This document shows positions 57,101 through 64,000 of a stretch of DNA of 64,000 bases, one piece after another (within the stretch, counting starts at the first letter, position 1; every line of letters starts with the position of its first letter). The DNA is from Erinaceus europaeus (Eukaryota; Chordata; Mammalia; Eulipotyphla; Erinaceidae). Under the pieces are notes generated by a model. It ran no database searches. It had not been told where the DNA came from and was given only the letters and a program-made list of their open reading frames with translations. The DNA lies in assembly GCF_950295315.1 (NCBI RefSeq), contig NC_080171.1, positions 32,294,361 to 32,358,360 of the forward strand. The letters are read 5' to 3'. Position numbers and translations under genes: made by a program.

Positions 57101-57957
57101 ATATTTTGATAGGTTGTGTCTTCATTTTCATTAGTTTCCAGGAACATTTGAATTTCCTGTTTGAGTGAGTGTCTGACCCAGTGGTTCTTAAGGAGCATGT
57201 TGTTTAGTTTCCAAATTCTATGTCTTTTAATAATTTTCTGTTTGTTGTTAAAAGTTAGTTTTACTCCACTGTGGTCTGAGAAGATACTTGGGATGATTTC
57301 AATGCTCTTGAATTTATTGATGCTGTCTTTGTGACCTAACATGTGGTCTATCCTTGAGTATGTGTTGTGTGGATTTGAAAAGAAGGTGTATTCCAGTTTT
57401 TTGGGGTGGAGGAGTCTGAAAATGTCCAAGAGGTCTAGTCTGTCAATCTCTTCATTCAATTCTCTTATATCTTTATTGGTTCTCTTCTTTGTTGATCTGT
57501 CTAAGTGTGAGAGTGGGGTATTGAAGTCTCCCACTATTATTGTATTACTATTGATGTATTTTTGAAATTCTTTCAATAGGTGTTTAATGTATTTAGATGG
57601 TCCCTCGTTGGGTGCATAGATGTTAATAATTGTTAAGTCTTCCTGGCTGATTGATCCTCTTATCATTATGTAATGTCCTTGCCTATCTTTTATTACTTTA
57701 TTTAATTTAAAATCTATCGTGTCTGAGATGAGAATGGCTGTTCCTGCCCTTTTTTGTGGACCATTAGCCTGTATGATAGTTTTCCATCCTTTCACTTTAA
57801 GTCTGTGTTTATCTTGTTGTGACAGATGGGATTCTTGCAAGCAGCATATGGTTGGGTTATGTTTTCTGATCCATCCCCCCACCCTGTGCCTTTTGATGGG
57901 TGAGTTTAAGCCATTGACATTTATTGATATTATGGATTTAATGTATTGTAGTGCCAT
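54133..57957 (-). CDS. L1 ORF2p, endonuclease/reverse transcriptase, intact
   Basis: 1274 residues from MALQYIK, a normal length for mammalian ORF2p. The endonuclease domain has N13/N15 (NVNG), E42 (QES), D144/N146 (GDFN) and SDH at 227-229. The reverse transcriptase domain has FADD at 699-702. The C-terminal cysteine motif runs C1129-x3-C-x7-H-x4-C1146. All key residues I can check are present. The open frame extends five codons upstream (to 57972), but MALQYIK is also the start of the other L1 copy, so I prefer 57957. It follows ORF1 by about 60 bases, so translation would need reinitiation as in other L1s. Confidence 0.96.
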   Translation of the reverse strand: MALQYIKSIISINVNGLNSPIKRHRVGGWIRKHNPTICCLQESHLSQQDKHRLKVKGWKTIIQANGPQKRAGTAILISDTIDFKLNKVIKDRQGHYIMIRGSISQEDLTIINIYAPNEGPSKYIKHLLKEFQKYINSNTIIVGDFNTPLSHLDRSTKKRTNKDIRELNEEIDRLDLLDIFRLLHPKKLEYTFFSNPHNTYSRIDHMLGHKDSINKFKSIEIIPSIFSDHSGVKLTFNNKQKIIKRHRIWKLNNMLLKNHWVRHSLKQEIQMFLETNENEDTTYQNIWDTAKAVLRGKLIAIQSHIKHQEEAQMNELTTHLKDLEEEEQRNPKATRRTEITKVRAEINNIENKRTIQKINEAKCWFFERLNKIDKPLARLTKQKREKTQINRIVNDTGDITTDTTEIQRILRNFYKELYATKLENLEEMEQFLETYALPKLNQEELQNLNAPITDKEIETVIKNLPNNKSPGPDGFTNEFYKTFRKQLIPILLKLFHKIEETGILPSTFYEANITLIPKADRDRTKKENYRPISLMNIDAKILNKILANRIQQHIKKIVHHDQVGFIPGMQGWFNIRKSINVIHHINKSKAKNHMIISIDAEKAFDKIQHPFMLKTLQKMGIDGKFLKIVESIYSKPTANIILNGEKLKAFPLRSGTRQGCPLSPLLFNIVLEVLAIAIRQEKEIKGIQIGREEVKLSLFADDMIVYIERPKESSRKLLEVVRQYSKVSGYKINVQKSVAFLYANTKSEEEDIQKSLPFTVSAKSIKYLGIKLTKEVKDLYAENYESLLKEIETDTKKWKDIPCSWIGRINIIKMNILPRAIYKFNAIPIKVPPSFFKRIEQTLQSFIWNLKTPRIAKTILGKRNRNGGITLPDLKLYYKAIIIKTAWYWNKNRHTDQWNRIESPEVNPNTYGHLIFDKGAQRIKWKKEALFNKWCWENWVETCRRMKLNHFISPETKINSKRIKDLDVRPETIKYLEENIGKTLSHLHLKDIFDESNPIARKTKVETNQWDYIKLKSLCTSKETIKQTERPLTEWEKIFTCQTSDKKLITKIYKELSKLSTKKANDPIQKWAEEMNKTLTTEEIQKANKHMKNCSRSLIVREMQIKTTLRYHLTPVRMAYIKKDSSNKCWRGCGDRGTLLHCWWECKLVQPLWRAVWKTLRRLDMDLPYDPIIPLLGLYPKDSITPNQKEVCTPMFIAAQFIIAKTWKQPRCPTTDEWLRKLWYIYTMEYYAAIKNNEPTFSDPSWTELEGIMLSELSQKVKDEYGMIPLINRS

Positions 57958-58017
57958 TGTTCTAAAAAACAATTTGTTTGCTCTGATATATTACAAGTAT
58001 TATAGTGATGTTCTTGT

Positions 58018-58932
58018 TTATAAGAGGTCTTTTAATACCTCTTTCAGGGCCGGCTTGGTGATAGTTGCCTCCTTTAACTGTTGTTTGTCTAAGAAGGTTT
58101 TGATCCCTCCATCTAGCTTGAATGAAAGTCTAGCAGGATATATAATCCTTGGTTGAAACCCTTTTTCATTCAGGGCTCGATAGATATCTTGCCACTCCCT
58201 TCTGGCTTTTAGAGTTCGAGTTGAAAAATCTGCAGAAAGTCTTATGGGTTTTCCCCTGTATGTGACTTTTTGTTTCTCTCTTGCAGCCTTTAGGATCCTT
58301 TCTTTATCCTTACTTCTTCTCATTGTGACTATGATGTGTCTTGGTGTTTTCAGGTCTGGGTTGATTCTGTTTGGTACTCTCTGGGCCTCTTGCACCTTGA
58401 TATCCTTTCTGTTATTCAGGTCTGGGAAATTTTCTTGTATTATTTCCTCTAGGATGTTTGCTTCCCCTTCCTCTCTTTCTTCCTCTGGCAGGCCAATTAT
58501 ACGAATGTTACTTCTTTTGAGATCATCCCATATGTCTCTGTTGTTGTTTTCAGTGTCTCTCAATCTCTTTTTAAGCTCTTTCACCTCTTTCTTAGTTTTC
58601 TCTAACTCATCCTCTGTCTGACTAATTCTGTTTTCTGCTTCTGTTAGTCTGCTTTCCCTTGCCTCAGCTTCTTTCTTCATTACAGCTATTTCAGCTTTCA
58701 GTTCTCTAATTGTCTCAAGATAATCAGTATTTTCCTTGGGGGTCTCAACTGTTGTTTCCCTAATACTGCCATTTCTTTCCTCCAATGTTGTTTTCATTTC
58801 TGTGATTAATAAGTTTATTATTGCTTGCATACTTTTCTTATCTATGGTTACTTCTGACTGATTTGTGGTTTCTTCTGGGCTCTTGTCTTCATTCATTGGG
58901 GTAGCAGTTTTATTTGTTTTTAATCTACCCAT
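58018..58932 (-). CDS. L1 ORF1p, RNA-binding chaperone, intact
   Basis: 304 residues. ORF1p trimerises and coats L1 RNA in the ribonucleoprotein. A basic/polar N-terminus is followed by a heptad-rich, highly charged coiled coil (about residues 50-145). The RRM begins near NIRIIGLPEE, and a basic C-terminal domain includes HIIVTMRRSKDKERILKAAR. The length fits family members. The start ATG follows an A-rich run of the 5'UTR, as common in this family. Confidence 0.95.
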   Translation of the reverse strand: MGRLKTNKTATPMNEDKSPEETTNQSEVTIDKKSMQAIINLLITEMKTTLEERNGSIRETTVETPKENTDYLETIRELKAEIAVMKKEAEARESRLTEAENRISQTEDELEKTKKEVKELKKRLRDTENNNRDIWDDLKRSNIRIIGLPEEEREEGEANILEEIIQENFPDLNNRKDIKVQEAQRVPNRINPDLKTPRHIIVTMRRSKDKERILKAAREKQKVTYRGKPIRLSADFSTRTLKARREWQDIYRALNEKGFQPRIIYPARLSFKLDGGIKTFLDKQQLKEATITKPALKEVLKDLL

Positions 58933-59649
58933 TTTTTTTTTAATTTATGTGTTTCTCTCTTTTTTTTTTTTTTTTTAATGTTCTGTTGTTCCTCAGTTGT
59001 TGTGTTTTGAGCACAAGTAACACTGTACTAAATACCTTTATGACAATTGCACTCACCAACCTCCGGAATAACCGTAGCAACTGAAGTAAGTATTGAAGGA
59101 GTTTAATCGTTACCAGTTAGCCAAACAATTTCTCCAGTCCGTGAAAAAATAGTAACCAAATCCCAGTGAAGAAAGAGAAAAGGAAGAGAGGATAGCAAGA
59201 ATAGACAGTTATGCAAATTTACTATCCAGTGTATATTCTAAGGGTGACAAGAGTGTAAAGGGAACTAGAGCAGAGATACACACATAGAGAGTCCACTCTG
59301 GGTCAGATTTCTTCCCCAAAGTAATTCACAAATTCAGAAAGTCAAAGAAGAAAGACGTGTATGACAAGATTAAAAAAAAAAAAAAAAAAAGAGAGAGAGA
59401 TTGAGAGAGATAAGAGAGAGAAAAGGGAGAAGATAGGAAGAAGAGTTGTAATTAAAGAGCAGTGCGAGGAACTTCCCAAATGTGTATCAGTGAATTAACA
59501 AAAAAAAAAAAAAAAAAAAAAACCCTGTTTGGTGGTATGGGGTATCCTGCTAGTAGCTGGTCCCAGGCACTGCTTATGGGGGGAGGGGGGGCGGGCGGCG
59601 GGAAGGATGTATGCTTGAAAATTAAAAGGAAGAAAAAAGAATTTTTTCC
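58933..59649 (-). other. L1 5'UTR, ORF1-proximal part
   Basis: AT-rich with long A-runs on the + strand (59371-59390 and 59500-59521) and T-runs next to ORF1 (58931-58977). A G-run lies at 59580-59600. Confidence 0.7.
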
Positions 59650-60285
59650 CCCTACTCTAATTCTTAACCCAAATTAAGTTATAGAAACATCCTTGGTATG
59701 ACCGTTATGGCCCCTTATTGGATGGCCTGCTAAAGGCAGAAAATCCTATTGTTTACACGAGATGTGTCCGGAGCTCAAAGGCTGGCCGCTTCTGCTTCTC
59801 CGGGCGCCATCTTCCGGGAAACCCCGCCCTCCAGACTTTTTTAAAGGATTTCTCAAAAATGAAAACTAGCTCCAAGTCCTTTGATCCAATGAGAGCTATA
59901 CTCAAGAAGTCTTTGGATCCACCCTCAGGGTCGCGGTGGACCCTGGCAACTCCCAAGAGGCAGCCCCCGAGCTAAAGTGCTCTCTCCGGGTCCTCTGCCC
60001 GCCGCGCTCTGCAACCGGCGGAGGAGCCGCCTTCCCGGGCGGGCGGAGGACAATGCCCGGCGCACTCGCCTTGCCTGGCGCCGCCTGGGAATTCTGGCGC
60101 CCCGCTAGTCCGTGTCACCTTTGCTCTAATTGTTAACCCAAATTAAACTGTAATAACTTCTTTGGTGCCCCCCCCCCCCTTATTGACTGGCCTGCTAAAG
60201 GCAGAAAATCCTACCTTTGCCGACGATGCTATCAGAGCAGTCGCTGTTAGCGACTTCTCAGGCCGTCGCCATATTACCTCCCCCC
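59650..60285 (-). promoter_or_regulatory. L1 5'UTR promoter with two monomer-like repeats
   Basis: Two diverged copies of one module lie 462-469 bp apart: 59655-59817 and 60124-60280. Both contain 'ggcctgctaaaggcagaaaa' and end with a YY1-like core (GCCAT at 59806-59810 and 60268-60272, i.e. ATGGC near the start of each unit on the L1-sense strand). The part between is GC-rich and CpG-dense (about 59940-60080). YY1 sites at L1 5' ends are known to position transcription starts; that they act so here is inference. Confidence 0.78.
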
Positions 60286-60297
60286 TGCTGATTTCTT

Positions 60298-62439
60298 AAG
60301 ATTACAGGGAAGTGGGTCATTGCTGGACATCTGTAGTGCAGAAACAAGCATTCATGATACTTTCTCTGTCTTAGGTTTTTTTTTTACAGAGTTCCTTTAT
60401 TTAGTAGAGTGTCTCGTCTTAATACACGTAGGCCCAGAAATTTAGTTCTAATAATGTGAAGGAGGAGGGGTTACCCATTTAATAAAGAGCAGAGATTTGA
60501 TCCTAGATACTGTGTACCAGAAAACTCACTTTTTATGTGACAGATTAATATGATGGCACCCGCTGCAATAAATTTTCTACGCTTAAACCCAGCCAGAAAC
60601 ATTCATCACATTACTCGCTGAATTCTCAAGGAAGAAAGGAATGGCTGCTGGTTTGGGTCAGTAAGGTAAAGACAGACATTCGGGCCTTATTCCTTGAGAT
60701 TGATCTGTATTTACCAATGTCTTGGTGTCTTGGTATGTATTTACCAATGTCTTGGTGTCTATTTCTCCAGGCAGTCCAAATTTGCGAAGGCTGTAAAATG
60801 ATTTTCCCCTGTTTGGTTCTTGGTGGAAATTTTTGGAGAACTCAAGACTCTGAGTAGTACTAAGGAGATTTGGAAGTTATTTTTATTGGCATTTCAGCTG
60901 GCTGAGACACAAGACTGAAAAGAGAATGGCCTTTGCAGGTATCCTTGCTCACAGGTTCACAGCTGAGACCTGAGGGCTGGGTATCCTCACTTCCTCCTCC
61001 ACCCAGCATCTCAGTTCAGTTTGGAAAGTAAAGGCAATATAAACTTGAAGAGTGACTCACTGCAGTATAGGAGGAATTGTGTAGAGAAAATGGGTGTGAA
61101 ATAAATGACTTAAAATGCAGTGTCTCCCCTGGGGAAATTTAATAGCTTAAACAAACTATACCATCATAAGTATCTTGATTTGGTTTTAGCTAGTTAGTAA
61201 AGATACTAGTTTTAGGAAGAGTCCATATTCTGTTTTATGTACAAGTATGCACATACGGGTCTACCTTCCAGAGTTATCAGATAGTCTGAATGGTAAATAT
61301 TTGACATCTAACCTTTTAAATGATTAAAAGAGCCCTTAGGATCAGCTCACAAACCAGGGCATCGTAATATCAGTGACATGATTATTATTATCATGATGCC
61401 TTTCCAAACTCCCCAGAGGTTGTTAAACTTAATGGGCTCTGGTGTCACCTAGTAGGCTTGTTTGCTAAGTCCCACCCCCTTCGCGTGGGAGATTAACAAG
61501 TACAATATTTGCCATCCTGTACTTGTTGAGTGGACAAGAACTCAACTAAGTTGCTTCATGTGATTGTTACTATGGCAGCAATTCACTGTTTTGGTAAATT
61601 GGATTGCTTCTGTTTCACTTCCAACTTTACATCAGGCTCAACCTGACGCTGTTGACTGGCTACGGAAGAAGGGCAAACGCTAGAAGAAGAAGAACTTCCT
61701 CTTACAGCTGTTGCTCTTCCCGACCTCCCATCCAAATGTTATAACATTCTTTTGTTATTGACAGTGTCATTGCCATTATTTCAACTAAATTTATTCTTTA
61801 GACATTATCCAGTACTTGTTTTGTGCCTATATGGTCTTTAGTATCCTAGGTCCTAGGTCCCTGGGTCAGAGAGAAAGATGCAATGTAGTTCACACCCTCT
61901 AGAAATTCATTGTGTGGGAAAAATATTTTCAAATATGTTCACAAAGAACACTTGAAGGCTTTTGAAGGCAAGAGATCATTTGTAGGAATCTTCACATAGT
62001 CTACTAGACTCCTGCAAGTGGGAGATTTCTTTGAAGTCTTGAGTCTTTTCCTTTAAAAATGTCATGTTTATTTCATTTCACATGGTATTAGGTCTTGCTT
62101 GAAACAAAATAAATGAAGTAAATAAAACAAAACTAAACTTTTAGATTATAAGAGTGATTATCAGATGGGAGAGGGGAAGAGGGGGCTAGTGACATAAAAA
62201 GGGTCAGCTGTATGGTGAAGAACAGGTTGGTACTTTCAGTGATGAGTTTAATATCTAGAGATGCTGTTTATACTGATGCTCACCTGGAGTTTATATATTA
62301 GTGCAATTTTAATTTTATACTAAAGAAATAGATACTATGAGTAGTATGTCAGATAATAAAGGCATACTTCCATTGAATATTTCTACCTGTATCTGTAGGT
62401 TATACTAACATACTACATACCTAGGTTGACTATCATTTT
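60298..62439. other. RASEF intron 1, no gene recognised
   Basis: Largely repeat-poor. It contains a 25-bp direct repeat (60706-60760) and a perfect 10-bp hairpin (61495-61527). The short purine stretch at 61670-61695 may belong to an old repeat I cannot place. Confidence 0.45.
60706..60760 (+). repeat. Short direct tandem repeat
   Basis: 'tgtatttaccaatgtcttgg' plus 'tgtct' occurs twice, perfectly, with a 30-bp period (60706-60730 and 60736-60760). Confidence 0.95.
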
Positions 62440-62712
62440 TTCTTTTGAAACTGGGGTTATCTGTGGGGTTCAGTGCAGGTACTGCGAATCCACCACTTCT
62501 GATAGCTATCATTTCCTCTTTGTTGAATTTACATTTTATTTGATAGGAAGGAGAAATTGGGGGGGGCGAGATAGGGAGAAAGACACCAGCAGATCACCTT
62601 TGCTGCTTGTGAAGTGTCCCACCCTTCAGGTAGGGAGCAGTGGCTCAAACTCAAGTCTTTGAACATGGCAACTTGTGTGCTGAGCTAGGTGCATGCATTA
62701 TCACCTGGCCTC
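62440..62712 (-). mobile_element. Long hedgehog-like SINE, decayed
   Basis: 'gggttatctgtggggttcag', 'tttatttgataggaaggaga' and 'agacaccagcagatcacctt', then a head ending 'cattatcacctggcct'. Confidence 0.85.
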
Positions 62713-63059
62713 TTGTCTATTGTTTTCTCCCAAGATGAAAGTTGTCTCTCTGGGAAGGCATATAATTTCATCTGATGACTTTGTGTCTCATGTAGGACTG
62801 TGTTCTCCCTGTCACCTCAAGGTACATTTGTGATAAGTCTGAGAAGAACAGCTATCAGTTATGAAAGTATTTGGTCTTTGTAGAGGCAAGATATGGTAGT
62901 GTGACATGATTTGCATTTCAAAGATCTTGTAAGCTCTTAGATCAAAATATTAAGCAGTTTGGGATTAAATTTTCCCCGTCATCAATAATTGTGATGTTAG
63001 AGAGAGAGTAGTGTTGTGTTATGAAAGGATGAAAATGGTCTCTGGCATCTACAGTTCTT

Positions 63060-64000
63060 TTTCCTTTAGGAAATTGAATGACTTCTTTCTTGTCGTTGAG
63101 TTTGGCAAGCTCTTTATATATCTTGGTTATTGGCCTCTAGTCTGATGTATGGCATGTAAATATCATCTCCCATTCTGGGAGGGGTCTCTTGCTTTGGGTA
63201 GTGGCTTCTTTTGTTGTGCAGAAGCTTTTTAATTTGATGTAGTCCCATAGGTTTATGCTTGCCTTAGTCTTCAAATTTGTGCGGAAAGGAGTTCTACCAA
63301 TCTTTTCCTCTAAATATCTGATAGTTTGTGGTCTAACATCCAAGTCCTTGATCCAATTGGAATTTACTTTTGTATTTGGTGAAATATAGTGGTTCAGTTC
63401 CAATCTTCTGCATGTTTGGACCCATTTTTCCCAATACCATTTGTTGAAGAGACTCATTTTTCCCCATTTAATAGTCTGGGCACCTTTATCAAAGATTAGA
63501 TGTCCATAGATGTTGGGGCTTAGTTCTGGGCTCTCAATTCTATTCCACTGGTCAGTGTGTCTGTTCATTTTCCAATACCAAGCAGTTTTGATGACAGTGG
63601 CCCTATAATACTATTTGAGATCAGGGAGTGTGATGCCTCCAATTCTGCTGTTTCTTCTCAAGATTGATTTGGCAATTCTAGGTCTTTTCTGGTTCCAGAT
63701 AAACATTTGTAGCATTTGTTCTATTCTCCTAAAAAATGTGGTTGGGATGTTGATGGGGATAGCACTAAATTTGTATATGGCTCCGGGTAGCATATTAATT
63801 TTGATGATGTAAATTCTTCCAACCCATGAACATGGAATATCTTTCCACTTCTTTGCTCCTTTTTCAATTTCCTTGAGTAGTGACTCATAATTTTTAGTAT
63901 GCAAGTCTTTCACTTTGGTTAGGTTTGTTCCTAGATATTTTATTATTTTTGTTGCTATAGTAAAAGGAATTTATTTCGGGATTTAAACTTCTTCTAACTT
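63060..64000 (-). mobile_element. Old L1 ORF2 fragment running off the right edge
   Basis: Minus-strand translation gives ORF2 C-terminal pieces: [54 protein letters not shown] and, further right, [18 protein letters not shown]. Frameshifts separate them (about 63570-63610). It is less decayed than the 13-18 kb relics but not intact. Its 5' part lies outside the window. Confidence 0.92.

Larger units (their letters stand above)
52737..60285 (-). mobile_element. Full-length L1 (LINE-1) with open ORF1 and ORF2, in RASEF intron 1
   Basis: A roughly 7.5-kb element, antisense to RASEF: 5'UTR 58933-60285, ORF1 58018-58932, ORF2 54133-57957, 3'UTR 52798-54132, poly(A) tract 52737-52797. It is flanked by 'tgctgatttctt' (52725-52736 and 60286-60297). 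The inferred nick on the L1-sense strand is TCTT/AAGA, a good L1 endonuclease site. The nearly pure, roughly 60-base A-tail, perfect duplication and two unbroken ORFs indicate a recent insertion. Whether it is active cannot be told from sequence. Confidence 0.97.

Noticed and set aside
54278..57565. Many + strand ORFs of 70-215 codons opposite L1 ORF2, and mirror ORFs opposite 46-3860.
   Set aside because: Antisense shadows of ORF2. The same shadows recur at both L1 copies.

Overview
The window is vertebrate nuclear DNA from a placental mammal. It has split genes with GT/AG introns, a CpG-island promoter, LINE-1 (L1) retrotransposons, tRNA-derived SINEs, endogenous-retrovirus solo LTRs, a U6 snRNA retrocopy and many microsatellites. 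The dominant SINE has a tRNA-like head, the phrase 'cacctgcaggggagtcgctt' and a pyrimidine/A-rich tail. From memory of repeat families this points to a hedgehog (Erinaceidae, Erinaceus-like). That is recognition, not a database result.

Protein-coding content is small. On the + strand, five exons (19818-38583) form the 3' end of a gene encoding AMN1/FBXL-type cysteine-containing leucine-rich repeats. Splice phases match at every junction and the last exon carries the stop codon. About 13 kb further on, in the same orientation, exon 1 of RASEF (51401-51831; EF-hand pair at the N terminus of a Rab-family GTPase) lies in a CpG island. The rest of the window from 51832 would be RASEF intron 1.

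Almost everything else is mobile DNA. At 1-5198 is the 3' part of an L1 with a frameshifted ORF2. From 7.6 to 18 kb there is a pile-up of older L1 3' ends in both orientations, cut by solo LTRs. The LRR-gene introns hold many SINEs, a solo LTR 205 bp beyond an exon, a U6-mRNA chimeric retrocopy and a solo LTR nested in a SINE. From 36 to 50 kb are L1 and SINE fragments and a 570-bp inverted duplication with arms 3.4 kb apart. Inside RASEF intron 1, on the minus strand, lies a full-length L1 (52737-60285) with open ORF1 and ORF2, a long poly(A) tract, a 12-bp target-site duplication and a 5'UTR that appears to contain two promoter monomers. A further old L1 ORF2 fragment runs off the right edge.

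The strongest observations are the apparently intact L1 in RASEF intron 1 with its repeated 5'UTR, the U6-mRNA chimera, the inverted duplication, and the LRR gene upstream of RASEF. I found no CRISPR array, operon or bacterial-type system.
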